A stretch of DNA of 64,000 nt from Bdellovibrio bacteriovorus (lineage in GTDB: Bacteria; Bdellovibrionota; Bdellovibrionia; Bdellovibrionales; Bdellovibrionaceae), in the NCBI RefSeq assembly GCF_002208115.1, contig NZ_CP020946.1, forward strand, positions 62,001 through 126,000. The letters are read 5' to 3'. Shown here one piece after another: positions 18,617-28,154 of this stretch. Positions within the stretch are counted from its first letter, which is position 1. Each line of letters begins with the position of its first letter. The notes under the pieces are model-generated. The model was not told the origin of the DNA. It saw nothing but the letters and a program-made list of their open reading frames with translations, and made no database searches. A program made the position numbers and the translations under genes.

Positions 18617-19620
18617 TTACGCGTCCTCATCAGTTGTGCGACTTTATCCTGGAAGGCTTTCACCAGCGGACTTGTGTCCGTGGTCTTGGCAAGTTCTTCC
18701 ACCAGTTCTTTTTGTTTGTTGCTCAGGCTGCTTGGGGTGTCCACCAGAACGCGCACAAGCATGTCGCCGGATCCAAAGCCGCCCAGTTTAGGGAAACCTT
18801 TGCCCTTCAGACGGAAGGTCTGGCCAGAGTGTGTTCCCGGAGGAATGCGGATCATGGCTTTTCCCGTCAGGGTCGGAACTTCGATGTTGGTTCCCAAAAT
18901 CGCATCGGTGTAAACAATCGGAAGATCCAATGTCACATCGTTTTCGTTTCGTTTAAACAGCGGGTGTTCCTGAATGTTGATAATCACATACAGGTCTCCG
19001 GCGGCAGCGCCTCCGGAAGCATCACCTTCGCCGGCCAGTTTCAGGCGCTGGCCTTCTTTCACGCCGGCAGGAACATTCACGGAAAGTTTCGCAGGCTCTT
19101 CACGGCCGCCACGCTGGCGCATGAAGCTGATGACTTTTTCGCTGCCCAAGGCGGATTCTTCAAAAGAGATATTCAGTGTATAGCGCAGGTCCGTGCCTTT
19201 GGAAGGACGGCGCGCGCGAGCTCCACCAGCTCCGGGTCCGCCACGGGCATTGCCGAAGATCTCACCAAAGACATCCCCGAAGATGTCCTGGAAGGGATCG
19301 CCACCGGCCCCGGCTCCAGCACCGCCAGCTCCGGCACCACCAAAGCCACCGAATCCCCCGGCACCGCCGAACGGGCCGCCAGCTCCGCCAAAGCCCTGGG
19401 CCCCGGCGTGACCGAACTGGTCGTACATTTCACGTTTTTTGGTATCACTCAAAACCTCGTAGGCTTCGGTGATTTCCTTGAATTTTTCCTCGGCCTTTTT
19501 ATCGCCGGGATTTTTGTCCGGGTGATACTGCATAGCCAGCTTGCGATAAGATTTTTTGATCTCATCAGCAGTGGCCGAGCGGGAAACATTCAAAAGGGAG
19601 TAAAAATCTTTTTTAGACAA
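18613..19620 (-). CDS. DnaJ-family co-chaperone, class II (CbpA-like)
   Basis: 335 residues: N-terminal J domain with HPD at 33-35, a Gly/Phe/Ala-rich linker (about 75-125), then two beta-barrel substrate-binding domains and a C-terminal dimerisation end. The four CxxCxGxG repeats of class I DnaJ are absent, so this is a CbpA/DnaJB-type protein. It would stimulate DnaK ATPase on unfolded clients. It sits 9 nt after grpE and overlaps the LppC-like gene by 4 nt, so it belongs to one transcription unit. dnaK is not in the window. Confidence 0.93.
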   Translation of the reverse strand: MSKKDFYSLLNVSRSATADEIKKSYRKLAMQYHPDKNPGDKKAEEKFKEITEAYEVLSDTKKREMYDQFGHAGAQGFGGAGGPFGGAGGFGGFGGAGAGGAGAGAGGDPFQDIFGDVFGEIFGNARGGPGAGGARARRPSKGTDLRYTLNISFEESALGSEKVISFMRQRGGREEPAKLSVNVPAGVKEGQRLKLAGEGDASGGAAAGDLYVIINIQEHPLFKRNENDVTLDLPIVYTDAILGTNIEVPTLTGKAMIRIPPGTHSGQTFRLKGKGFPKLGGFGSGDMLVRVLVDTPSSLSNKQKELVEELAKTTDTSPLVKAFQDKVAQLMRTRK

Positions 19621-19629
19621 GCAGGTTCC

Positions 19630-20148
19630 TTACTCTGGCTTCTTGGCAACAACCACTTGGCCAGGTCTGATCACTTTATCATGAAGTTTGTAAGGCTTTT
19701 TAAACACACGCACCACGTGGCCAGGGGCCATTTGGTCTGTCGCTTCGCTGCTCAGCGCTTCGTGAACGTTCGGATCAAACGGTGCGCCTTGCGCCGGGAT
19801 TTCGGTCACATTGTGACGCTGAAGCAGGGATTTTAATTCCTGAGCGGTCATATCCACACCCTGTTTGAAGGTGTTGAAGTTCTCAGCACTCACGTTCACG
19901 CTCAGGGCGCGGTCGAAATTGTCCACCACTTCCAGCAGGTCGCGCACCAGACGCTCGCCGCCGTACTTCGTCAACTCGGAACGTTCCTTGATCGCGTTGC
20001 GTTTGTAGTTTTCAAACTCAGCGCGCAGATAAAGATAGTCGTTTTTGAACTTTTCCGCTTGTTCCTGAAGTTTCTGGATCTCAGAAGCGATTTCGCCATT
20101 TTCTGGATTGGGAGGATTGGAGTTTTGAGAGTTGTTTTCTTCTGACAT
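19630..20148 (-). CDS. grpE: GrpE nucleotide-exchange factor
   Basis: 172 residues from the chosen ATG at 20148, which has AGGAAG upstream; a longer frame exists but lacks support. An acidic Asn-rich N-terminus and long coiled coil (about 20-75) lead to the conserved core with YLRAEFENYKRN, LLEVVDNFDRAL and the C-terminal beta wing ending VVVAKK. GrpE releases ADP from DnaK. It is followed closely by the dnaJ-like gene. No CIRCE-type operator is visible upstream in 20149-20232. Confidence 0.95.
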   Translation of the reverse strand: MSEENNSQNSNPPNPENGEIASEIQKLQEQAEKFKNDYLYLRAEFENYKRNAIKERSELTKYGGERLVRDLLEVVDNFDRALSVNVSAENFNTFKQGVDMTAQELKSLLQRHNVTEIPAQGAPFDPNVHEALSSEATDQMAPGHVVRVFKKPYKLHDKVIRPGQVVVAKKPE

Positions 20149-20232
20149 GAGACTTCCTTTCGCAATACTTAAGATTGTGTATTCACGAAGCAATGTCAAT
20201 GTCAGGGGGGCGGAAGAAAAACTCCTAGCCCC

Positions 20233-21405
20233 TTAGAGATCTTCTTGAAGGAAAGTCAGTTCCTGGAAAACACGGTTGCTCAGCACAAGGCCCTCGCGCG
20301 TCAGTGACCAATGCCCGTTGTCATGGCGAATCCAGGATTTTTCTTCCAGATTTTTCATGATTTGCAGGACCTTTTCGCTGACGTTTTGCGGGAATTTGGC
20401 TTGAAGCTGGCCCACATTGAGTCCACGCATCAGACGCATCGAAGTATGACAAAAGTCTGTAAGCGCCTGATGCATTTCCAGCACTTCCACCTGATTCGAT
20501 GGCAGATGGCGCACCGGAGAATCAAATTCCTGACCGTCAAATGCCAGAATTTGCTTTTGGTATTCGTTGATGGAATTGATGTTCCAGTAACGCGTGCCCC
20601 AGGCGGATTCTTTGGAATAGGAATGTGCGCTCAGGCCCAGGCTCCAATATGGTTCATCGACCCAGTAAAGCATGTTGTGACGGGACTCAAAACCGGGCAG
20701 GGCAAAGTTGGATATTTCGTACTGCTGAAAACCTTTGCGCGTCAGTTCATCAGCGATGATGTCAAACATTTCAACCTGTTCGTCGTCAATCGGGCGGCCT
20801 TTTGACAAAGGATGCCCGTCGGGAACTGTCAGACAATAAGGGCTGATATGTTTGGCCCCTTGTTCAACAGCGATTTCCACATCACGGCGCAGGCCCTCGA
20901 CAGTTTGTGAAGGCAGTGCAAACAGAATATCAAAGCTGAAATTCACTCCATGAGCCCGAAGAAGGTCGAGAGTCTCCAGGGTTTGTTTGGCCGAATGCTC
21001 GCGATGAACCATTTTCAACAGGCGATCATCAAAGGTTTGAGCACCCACACTGAAACGGTTGATGCCGTTATCCAGATAGGTTTTCAGTTTTTCTTTGCTG
21101 ACGGTCGCCGGATTGATCTCGATGGTGATCTCGGTGTCAGGTCTAGTTGTAAATCCATATCTACCCAGCTCTTTGATAATCGCTACAATGAGATTTGCAG
21201 GGATGAGGCTCGGCGTGCCTCCACCAAAGTAAATGGTGTCCAGACTTTGGGGAGTGTAATAGCGGTGCTTCTGGCGAATCTCCTTAAACAGGAGTTCGAC
21301 GTACTGATCCGGCGGCAGAATCTTGCTTTGCTCATAAGTGGCAAAATCGCAGTAAGTACAGCGCTGGATACAGTAGGGAATGTGGATATAGACGCCAAAT
21401 GCCAT
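20233..21405 (-). CDS. hemW: Radical SAM HemW-type protein
   Basis: 390 residues with the radical SAM cluster at the N-terminus (C12, C16 and C19 in CIQRCTYC), the YFGGGTPS glycine-rich SAM motif, and NRFSVGAQTF, all as in HemW. HemW was long annotated as coproporphyrinogen III oxidase but is now viewed as a heme-binding chaperone that inserts heme into enzymes. The short N-terminus before the cysteines favours HemW over HemN. Its start is 16 bp from the divergent M16 peptidase start, and no clear ribosome-binding site is visible for it. Confidence 0.9.
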   Translation of the reverse strand: MAFGVYIHIPYCIQRCTYCDFATYEQSKILPPDQYVELLFKEIRQKHRYYTPQSLDTIYFGGGTPSLIPANLIVAIIKELGRYGFTTRPDTEITIEINPATVSKEKLKTYLDNGINRFSVGAQTFDDRLLKMVHREHSAKQTLETLDLLRAHGVNFSFDILFALPSQTVEGLRRDVEIAVEQGAKHISPYCLTVPDGHPLSKGRPIDDEQVEMFDIIADELTRKGFQQYEISNFALPGFESRHNMLYWVDEPYWSLGLSAHSYSKESAWGTRYWNINSINEYQKQILAFDGQEFDSPVRHLPSNQVEVLEMHQALTDFCHTSMRLMRGLNVGQLQAKFPQNVSEKVLQIMKNLEEKSWIRHDNGHWSLTREGLVLSNRVFQELTFLQEDL

Positions 21406-21421
21406 GGGAGTTATGTAGAGT

Positions 21422-24028
21422 ATGTCTAAGAAATTTCAACTAAAAAACGGTATGAAAGTCCTTTTACTGGAAAGCCACAAGTCTCCGGTGGTCTCAGTGC
21501 AAATGTGGGTGAAAACAGGCTCGGCGGATGAAAAAAAGACCGAAGAGGGGATCTCTCACTTTATCGAGCATTTGGTGTTTAAGGGGACCCGCAAGTACAA
21601 GGTGGGTGAGATCGCGGCCACCGTGGAAGGCTCCGGCGGGGAGCTGAATGCCTACACCTCTTTTGACCAAACTGTGTTTTATGTGACCATTTCCAAACAA
21701 TTCTCGGATGTGGCGCTGGATGTGATCAGCGAAATGATGGGCTATCCCACTTTTGACCCCCAGGAAATCGACAACGAACGCGAAGTGGTTCTGGAAGAGA
21801 TCAAACGCGGACAGGACAGCCCGGGCCGCAGAGCCAGTCAGCTGCTATTCACCAACGTCTTCCCAAAAAGCCCTTACGGCATTCCGGTGATTGGTTATGA
21901 CAAGGTCGTAAAAAAAGTTTCCGCAAAAAAAATCCGCGAATTTTATCAGTCCCGTTATGTGCCATCAAATATGTTCCTGGTGGTGTCCGGCGACTTTGAT
22001 TCGAAAGAAATGAAGACCCGCGTGCAGCAGATGTTTGGCGGTTTTGCGCCGTACAAGCTGCGCAAAGTGGCGCGCAAAAAAGAACCGGCGCAAAAAACCG
22101 TCCGCATCAAGGTTGAGCAGGCGAAATTTGAACAGACCACCGCCTATCTGACCTGGAGAATCCCAAGCGTCAAACACAAGGACATCGCGGCCCTTGAGGT
22201 GATGTCAGCGATTCTGGGGCAGGGGGATTCCTGCCGTCTGATGCAGACCTTGCGCATTAAGGAGCCTCTGACCAATTCGGTGGGGTCATTTGCCTATTCC
22301 ATGCAGGACGACGGTCTATTTGCCGTGTCGCTGGGCCTTGAAAAAGAGAATCTGACCAAAGCGCTCAGCGCGCTGATTCCGGAACTGGTCCGGATTGTGA
22401 CGGAGCCACCCACGGTCGCAGAAATGCAAAAAGCCATCACCAACTTTGCCAGCCACGAAGTTTATTCCATGGAGACAGTGGATAACATTGCGAGAAAAGC
22501 CGGAAGTAACGAGTTCTATTACGGCGATCATGACTACTACAAAAAGTACATGAAGCAGGTCTATGCGCTGAAACCGGAAGATATTCAGAAGATCGCCAAA
22601 AAATATCTAAAGGCGGACAGCTTTGGTCTGTCCATGATGACAAACATGGATAAGAAAAACGCGGACCGCATCCTGAAAGCGTTTGCCAAAGACTTAAGAA
22701 AAGCCCTGCGTGAGGCAAAAGTCGTAAAGCAGAAAGCACCGCGCTTTGCCGCGAAGAAATTCAATATCAATGCCGGCGCGGCCAAGGGCGTTCCAACCAC
22801 GGAGCGTATTGTACTGGATTCCGGTGCGACCCTGTTGATTCGCGAACAAAGTGATACGCCGTACGTGGCGATGAAAGCCGCGTTCCTGGGCGGGGCGCGT
22901 GTTGAGCCGGAAGGTCAAAACGGTCTGACGGAACTCTTTGCCAGAAACTGGATGTCGGGATCCAAAAACTTCACTGAAGATGACATCAATCTTCGGGTGG
23001 ACGAGTTGGCAGCGGGGATTGGCGCATTTGGCGGCCGAAATTCCGCAGGTCTTTCCATGGATTACCTTTCACCATTTGAAGACAAAATGCTGGAGATCTA
23101 TGCCGACTCCCTGCTGGCGCCGCAGTTCCCGGAAATCATCCTGGAGCGCGAAAAGGTTGTCCTGAAAAATCAGATCAAAGCCCGCAATGACAATCCGGCC
23201 CAGCTTTGCATTCTGGCCTTTATGCAGGAGATCTTCAAAGGGCATCCGTACTCCCGCGATCTGGTGGGAAGTGAGACGACGGTAAACGCCATCTCGTCCG
23301 CCGACCTTCTGGGCTATTACAAAAAAATCGCCATGGCGAAGAACGTGACGTTCTCGGTCGTCGGGGATGTGGACACCAAAAAATGGGTGAAGATGCTGAA
23401 TGAAATCACGAAAGAGCTTCCCAAAGGGGAGCGCGTGAAAAATCATTTTGCCGCACCAAAAATCACAGAGTCCAAACGCCTGTTCCGTGAACTTAAAAAA
23501 GAACAAAGCCACATTATCGTGGGCTATCAGGGTCTGACACTTTCAAGTCCAGAGCGCTACACGATGGAAATCATTCAGTCCATCTTAAGTGGTCAGGGGG
23601 GACGGCTGTTCATCGAGCTTCGTGATAAAAACTCGTTGGCTTATTCCGTGTCACCAATGCACATGGAAGGGATTGAGTGTGGATATTTCGGTGGATACAT
23701 CGGTTGTTCACCCGAGAAATCAGAAAAAGCCATCCAGATGCTGAAGGCGGAATTCAACAAGCTGGCGACAACGAAGATTTCCCCGGAAGAACTGGTGCGC
23801 GCGCAGAGATATTTGATCGGCAGACACGATATCGAACTGCAAAGAAAGAGCACCATCGGCAATGCCATCTTGTTCGATGATATCTATGGCCTGGATTATC
23901 GTGAAAGCCTGGATGTGGCGGACAAGTACTTTGCGGTCAGCCCTGAGGATGTTCAGAAGCTCGCGCAAAAAATCTTTTCCCAGCCTTCGATCGTCAGTCT
24001 GGTGGGACCTACGGATGTGAAATCCTAA
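21422..24028 (+). CDS. Two-domain M16 family zinc peptidase
   Basis: 868 residues. The N-terminal half has the inverted zinc motif HxxEH (H46, E49, H50) and a downstream Glu in VVLEEI at about residue 126, the third ligand. The C-terminal half repeats the M16 fold but lacks HxxEH, as expected for the inactive partner domain that forms the clamshell. No signal peptide is evident, so it may act in the cytosol or be exported by another route. It probably degrades peptides or processes a secreted protein. Its 3' end overlaps a convergent secreted metallopeptidase gene by 4 bp. Confidence 0.92.
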   Translation: MSKKFQLKNGMKVLLLESHKSPVVSVQMWVKTGSADEKKTEEGISHFIEHLVFKGTRKYKVGEIAATVEGSGGELNAYTSFDQTVFYVTISKQFSDVALDVISEMMGYPTFDPQEIDNEREVVLEEIKRGQDSPGRRASQLLFTNVFPKSPYGIPVIGYDKVVKKVSAKKIREFYQSRYVPSNMFLVVSGDFDSKEMKTRVQQMFGGFAPYKLRKVARKKEPAQKTVRIKVEQAKFEQTTAYLTWRIPSVKHKDIAALEVMSAILGQGDSCRLMQTLRIKEPLTNSVGSFAYSMQDDGLFAVSLGLEKENLTKALSALIPELVRIVTEPPTVAEMQKAITNFASHEVYSMETVDNIARKAGSNEFYYGDHDYYKKYMKQVYALKPEDIQKIAKKYLKADSFGLSMMTNMDKKNADRILKAFAKDLRKALREAKVVKQKAPRFAAKKFNINAGAAKGVPTTERIVLDSGATLLIREQSDTPYVAMKAAFLGGARVEPEGQNGLTELFARNWMSGSKNFTEDDINLRVDELAAGIGAFGGRNSAGLSMDYLSPFEDKMLEIYADSLLAPQFPEIILEREKVVLKNQIKARNDNPAQLCILAFMQEIFKGHPYSRDLVGSETTVNAISSADLLGYYKKIAMAKNVTFSVVGDVDTKKWVKMLNEITKELPKGERVKNHFAAPKITESKRLFRELKKEQSHIIVGYQGLTLSSPERYTMEIIQSILSGQGGRLFIELRDKNSLAYSVSPMHMEGIECGYFGGYIGCSPEKSEKAIQMLKAEFNKLATTKISPEELVRAQRYLIGRHDIELQRKSTIGNAILFDDIYGLDYRESLDVADKYFAVSPEDVQKLAQKIFSQPSIVSLVGPTDVKS

Positions 24029-25083
24029 AGTTCGCGACGGAAGTCCTCGATGATTCTTTGATTGAGGGCTTCCAGATTCTTGAATCCGCGGGGTTTGAGT
24101 TCTTCAGGCCCCTTGTTCAGCTCCAAGTTTAGATGTCTTTCTAAAATCGCAAACACCTTTGGAATCAAAGTGCGCTGATAGTTATCACTGCCAATGCGGG
24201 TTTTTACGATCTGCCAAAGTTCCCAACGCGCGGGCAGGAAGGCATAGTACAGATCACCGCCGAACTGCGAATAGAAAGGATATTCTTTTTTCCAGCGCTG
24301 GCGCGACAGGTGGTGGCGGCCGTCGGTAAAGTCACGAAGCTGCAAAACGGTGGAAGTGTGCGGGCGATAGTTTTCCCCGGTGCTTTTTAAAACTTTGGAC
24401 ATGGCCTTGGGGTCCTTTGTTGCCACCATGGACAGCGAATCCGCAAAGAGCTCGTGTACGGCGCTGCGAAGACTCCAATGGGCCGAAAGCTCCTTGCGGC
24501 GCTCGGCGATGGCGTCGATTTCTTTGATGACTTCATAGATTCTTCGGTCCAGATCCTGGCGAACTGCCGGGTCGGTGGTCTTTTCCTGTTCGGCCATTAA
24601 AGCATCATTCTTTGCGTGCAGGAGGTCTTCGCGAGTATGCAGGGAAATCTGCTCTTCGCGCAAAGTTTTGTAGCCGGGGGATTTTAAGGTCATGTTCTTT
24701 TCAAAAACCGCGTGGGCGTACTCATGCATCAGGGTGTTTTGATTGATGGACGGATGTTTTTTACCCATTTTTTCCGGGCGCACACCGACACTGATCTGAT
24801 AGCTCTGGGCATTGAAGGTGGAAAAGATAAAAGCACTGTCGACCTGGATCTGCACTTCGTGGGGAACGGCGAGGTCACCCAAGAGGGAATTGATTTTATC
24901 AACTGTGTGGGCGTAGTCCCGGGCCGGAGGCCCTTTCTGACCGGAAGGTTTGACTTCAATCTGACCCAGCTTCGCATACTCGGAAGCAAAGACCGGCCCG
25001 CACTTTTCCCCGAAGGCCCACAGGGACCCGGGCGCAAAAGCGCTCAGCACTGCCAAAGTGATAGTCATCCATCTTAAGTTCAT
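24025..25083 (-). CDS. Secreted HExxH metallopeptidase-like protein
   Basis: 352 residues with a signal peptide ending near AFAPGSLWA. HEYAH (H120, E121, H124) is a classic HExxH zinc site. Further on, HELFADS supplies E211 and D215 in the ExxxD arrangement that gives the third ligand in gluzincins, although the family is not one I can name. The mature protein would act in the periplasm or outside, plausibly on prey or envelope proteins; the substrate is unknown. It ends inside the last codons of the M16 gene. Confidence 0.7.
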   Translation of the reverse strand: MNLRWMTITLAVLSAFAPGSLWAFGEKCGPVFASEYAKLGQIEVKPSGQKGPPARDYAHTVDKINSLLGDLAVPHEVQIQVDSAFIFSTFNAQSYQISVGVRPEKMGKKHPSINQNTLMHEYAHAVFEKNMTLKSPGYKTLREEQISLHTREDLLHAKNDALMAEQEKTTDPAVRQDLDRRIYEVIKEIDAIAERRKELSAHWSLRSAVHELFADSLSMVATKDPKAMSKVLKSTGENYRPHTSTVLQLRDFTDGRHHLSRQRWKKEYPFYSQFGGDLYYAFLPARWELWQIVKTRIGSDNYQRTLIPKVFAILERHLNLELNKGPEELKPRGFKNLEALNQRIIEDFRREL

Positions 25084-25224
25084 TCGGAGTACAGCTCCTT
25101 CAAACGGGCTTTCCTAAATGAAATGCAAAGAGGGCGCCGGAACAGTGTCCCATTGTGAGACTTTCGGCCAGCTTTGCAAAAAACAACTAACCGAAAACCA
25201 TTCAGAATTTGTTAAACTAGCAGT

Positions 25225-25860
25225 ATGCGGGAAAAGCGTTCGACACCGACAGTTGAGCTTTTTGTGAGCCCAGAGGGCTACTTCCAGGAACTGGTTCAGA
25301 AAGGTCTGTCCCAGCGTAAGGTTCAGACCTTTCCGATGGTTGAGGCCTATCTTGTGAACTTATTACAGCACTATTTGGATGCGCGAAATCTGCACGATCC
25401 AGCCTACGCCAGCGAAAGCGGCACCAGAAATCCCCAGACACTGGCAGAAATGTATCTGACAGCACAGAATGCCGAAAGTTTTGTGAAAGCTGAAATGCTG
25501 AGAAAACTCGGCGACCGAACTCTGTATATCAGCGGCTTCTTTGGGGATTCTCTTTCTCGCAAGATCATTGATGTGGATTACTATGCGGAGATTGGCGGAG
25601 CGGCTTACGCGTCATTGGCCCATTGCACCCGTGAAGACACCATGGCGCGTGTGTACACAGTATTCTCGGACCGTTTCCTGGAGTTTGTGGATGTGCTGAC
25701 GTACATCAGTCATCATTCGTTTATCAAAAGCGATGAAAGCATTTTGAGGCTGTATGAGCGCTACATGAGAACAGGATCTGAGCTGGCTCGAGAAAAGCTT
25801 GAGGAAATGGGAGTTTTGACCCTTCCTCAGGATCAAGTAAAGCTTGGCAAGCAGAGCTGA
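25225..25860 (+). CDS. Conserved hypothetical cytosolic protein
   Basis: 211 residues, not recognised. No signal peptide or membrane segment; mainly helical with FPMVEAYLVNLLQHYL, GDRTLYISGFFGDSLSR and YADIGG-like YAEIGGAAY segments. It lies 18 bp before tatB on the same strand, so it may be co-transcribed, but nothing ties its function to protein export. No Shine-Dalgarno precedes the ATG; a TAAACT hexamer ends 6 nt before it, which would suit a leaderless message. Confidence 0.6.
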   Translation: MREKRSTPTVELFVSPEGYFQELVQKGLSQRKVQTFPMVEAYLVNLLQHYLDARNLHDPAYASESGTRNPQTLAEMYLTAQNAESFVKAEMLRKLGDRTLYISGFFGDSLSRKIIDVDYYAEIGGAAYASLAHCTREDTMARVYTVFSDRFLEFVDVLTYISHHSFIKSDESILRLYERYMRTGSELAREKLEEMGVLTLPQDQVKLGKQS

Positions 25861-25878
25861 TTCCTCTATTCTGGCGCC

Positions 25879-26226
25879 ATGTTTGGCTTAGGTATGTCTG
25901 AAATTATCTTCCTTGCGGTTCTTGCCCTGATTGTCATCGGGCCCAAAGAGCTTCCGGAACTGGCAAGGACTTTGGGGCGCTTTCTCAACGAGTTGAAAAG
26001 AAGCACCGATTCCATGGGTGATGAACTCAAGCAACAGATGCGCTTGGATAAGTTAGACAAGTTGAATATGGACACCATCCGCAATCCTCAACAACAAGCC
26101 CATCAGAATGAAGCAGAGCAAGCGCCGCTGGCTGCTTCCGCTGAGGCCGCGCCGATCGTTGAAGAACAGCTGGAGTTCCCGCAAGCCACCGCTGACGAAA
26201 AATCAGAAGAACAGAAGCCTTCATGA
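25879..26226 (+). CDS. tatB: Twin-arginine translocase subunit TatB-like
   Basis: 115 residues: one N-terminal membrane helix (MSEIIFLAVLALIVIG), the GPKELPELARTLGR hinge and amphipathic helix, then a charged Gln/Glu/Ala-rich tail. The early Glu in the helix and the tail length fit TatB more than TatA. With TatC it forms the receptor for folded proteins bearing RR signals. Its stop overlaps the tatC start (ATGA). A separate TatA is not in the window. Confidence 0.88.
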   Translation: MFGLGMSEIIFLAVLALIVIGPKELPELARTLGRFLNELKRSTDSMGDELKQQMRLDKLDKLNMDTIRNPQQQAHQNEAEQAPLAASAEAAPIVEEQLEFPQATADEKSEEQKPS

Positions 26227-26984
26227 GACGCGAAGAACTCGATTCCAAAGCCCAATCTTTGTATGAGCACCTGTCAGATCTTCGTAAATGTCTGATCAAC
26301 TGTGTCTGGATTTTGCTGATCGCAACCGGAATCTGTTACGGCTTCAGCGAAAAGATTTTCGATTTCGTGCGTGAACCAATTCGTCCCTACCTTCCAGGTG
26401 GCGGTCTGATCTATACCGGTCCTTTGGATAAATTCATCGCTCACTTAAAGCTATCCTTCGTGTGCGGGATCCTGTTGTCTTGCCCGTTCTGGCTTTATCA
26501 GGTTTGGAAGTTTATTGCTCCGGGCCTGTATGCCAAAGAACGCAAGTACACCATGGGCTTTATTGTTTCCGGCACGGGTTTGTTTGTGTTGGGGGCGGCG
26601 TTTTCTTATTGGATCGCGCTCCCGATGGCTTTCCAATTCCTGATGACTTTCGGGGGCGAGGTCGACAAGCCGATGATATCCATCGACCAGTACATGGGTT
26701 TCTTCACCCAGATGTGTTTGATGTTCGGTGTGGCGTTTGAGTTGCCGCTGGTGATTGTGGTTCTGGGAATGATGGGCATTGTGTCCCAGTCCTTCCTGCG
26801 CAAGAACCGTCGTTATGCCATCATGACCATTGCGGTGATTGCTGCCATCATCACTCCACCGGACCTTTTGAGCATGGTGATGATGCTGGCGCCGATGTGG
26901 GTTCTTTACGAAGCGGCGGTCCTGATCGTCGGTGTCTTTGAAAAGAAGCGTGAAGACAGCTACGCTGTAAACGAGCGCGAGTAG
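26223..26984 (+). CDS. tatC: Twin-arginine translocase subunit TatC
   Basis: 253 residues with about six membrane helices and typical TatC features: LYEHLSDLRKCL near the N-terminus (cytosolic receptor segment), FIAHLKLSFVCGILLSCPFWLYQVWKF, and AIITPPD before the last helices. TatC recognises the twin-arginine signal and assembles the pore with TatA/TatB. It is coupled to tatB by a 4-nt overlap and followed by a 7-bp GC hairpin (26997-27014). Confidence 0.96.
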   Translation: MRREELDSKAQSLYEHLSDLRKCLINCVWILLIATGICYGFSEKIFDFVREPIRPYLPGGGLIYTGPLDKFIAHLKLSFVCGILLSCPFWLYQVWKFIAPGLYAKERKYTMGFIVSGTGLFVLGAAFSYWIALPMAFQFLMTFGGEVDKPMISIDQYMGFFTQMCLMFGVAFELPLVIVVLGMMGIVSQSFLRKNRRYAIMTIAVIAAIITPPDLLSMVMMLAPMWVLYEAAVLIVGVFEKKREDSYAVNERE

Positions 26985-26996
26985 CCATAGTTCCTG

Positions 26997-27014
26997 CCCC
27001 GACAACAGTCGGGG
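26997..27014 (+). terminator. Hairpin after tatC
   Basis: CCCCGAC/GTCGGGG with loop AACA, 12 nt past the tatC stop. The tail is only weakly T-rich, so termination strength is uncertain. Confidence 0.45.
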
Positions 27015-27099
27015 TGTTCGGCATTTAATGTGAAATATGAGAATCTTAAGAGTACGCTCAAAAAGTGTACAAATGCATTCTTACGTTCATGGAGGAACT

Positions 27100-28092
27100 G
27101 TGAAGTCTTTGATCTTCTTGTCCCTGATGGGTCTTTCTTTGTCTGCGGCCGCCAATATTGCGGACTATGAAAAAGCATCAAAACAGTTTGCGTGTATCAA
27201 TCAAGTCAACATGGCGACGATGGATATGGGCTTCGGCACAGAGCCGGACGGTGCTGCATTCGCTATCGGCACTGATGGTAAAACCAATGTTTTGGATTCC
27301 GGAAAAATCGTTTCCCGCGAAACCAAAGACGGCGTTGAAACGATCGTTTATAAAGCGAAAGTGGTGACCGGATTCAAAGACGGCAAACCGGTTTTTGAAA
27401 CGGACCGCAAAACAGTGGCGATTCGCCGTGATGATCAGGGTCGCGTGGTGGCGGTGAACAAGGATATGAATCTGAAAACCCAGATTCAAAACCGTGATGC
27501 TTATCTGAAAACAGAATGGGGCAAACACGCCAAAGGTAACTATCCGTTGATCAAAGGAACTGAGTCCACGTTCACTTACGAAGGGGATTCCTGTGATGTC
27601 GCGCAAAGTGTTTACATGCAGATGCAGGACGAAAATTCCAAAGTGGAAAGTAAAGTCACTTATGACAAAGTTTTCTGCGACCGCATGAAGCCGATGATTT
27701 CTAAAATGGGTTCTCAGAACGCGGCTCAGTGTGGAAACTTGATCGGTATGGCTCAAGGCGCCTTCGATCAGCGTAACGCTGAACTTGCGAAAGAGGGCAA
27801 ATCTATGGCCGGTGGTGCATTCGGTATGTACGCGAATCCTTACGGTGGCGCACCTTCTTCCAATGCCAAAACCAAACAAGCGGCTCAAAGCAGCGCCTTT
27901 AATATCGGCGGTGCGATTGCCATGTGTGCCTCTATGGCTGATGGTGGCATGGGCATGATGGGTGGCTACTACGGCACGGGTATGGGTGGCATCATGGGTG
28001 GTACCGGTGGTATCGTCGGTACTGGAGGTATTGGGGGGAGCGTTCCAGCGAAAGCCAAAACGAACCAGAAAGACGCTAAAGGCACCAAGTAA
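27100..28092 (+). CDS. Secreted protein with Gly/Met-rich C-terminus
   Basis: 330 residues from a GTG at 27100, chosen because GGAGGA lies just upstream and the protein then opens with a clean signal peptide (KSLIFLSLMGLSLSAAA). In-frame ATGs at 27037 and 27073 would add a polar extension. The mature part has paired cysteines and a C-terminal low-complexity run of Gly, Met and Tyr (about residues 285-320), then a Lys-rich end. Not recognised. Probably periplasmic or secreted. A strong terminator follows. Confidence 0.65.
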   Translation: MKSLIFLSLMGLSLSAAANIADYEKASKQFACINQVNMATMDMGFGTEPDGAAFAIGTDGKTNVLDSGKIVSRETKDGVETIVYKAKVVTGFKDGKPVFETDRKTVAIRRDDQGRVVAVNKDMNLKTQIQNRDAYLKTEWGKHAKGNYPLIKGTESTFTYEGDSCDVAQSVYMQMQDENSKVESKVTYDKVFCDRMKPMISKMGSQNAAQCGNLIGMAQGAFDQRNAELAKEGKSMAGGAFGMYANPYGGAPSSNAKTKQAAQSSAFNIGGAIAMCASMADGGMGMMGGYYGTGMGGIMGGTGGIVGTGGIGGSVPAKAKTNQKDAKGTK

Positions 28093-28100
28093 GACAAAAT

Positions 28101-28137
28101 AAAAAAGGGGCTCCAAAGAGCCCCTTTTATTTTTTCC
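28101..28137. terminator. Bidirectional intrinsic terminator
   Basis: GGGGCTC/GAGCCCC stem (28107-28124, loop CAAA) flanked by A6 on the left and TTTTATTTTTT on the right. It can serve the secreted-protein gene on + and the carboxylase operon on -. Confidence 0.88.
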
Positions 28138-28154
28138 AAAATGTCGTCTGAAGA

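Noticed and set aside
18598-19836. 412-codon ORF opposite dnaJ and grpE
   Set aside because: It is the antisense shadow of the Gly-rich J-protein and has no independent ribosome-binding site or recognisable domain.
20149-20232. CIRCE operator upstream of grpE
   Set aside because: Only a 5-bp AATAC/GTATT repeat is present; the TTAGCACTC-N9-GAGTGCTAA motif is missing.
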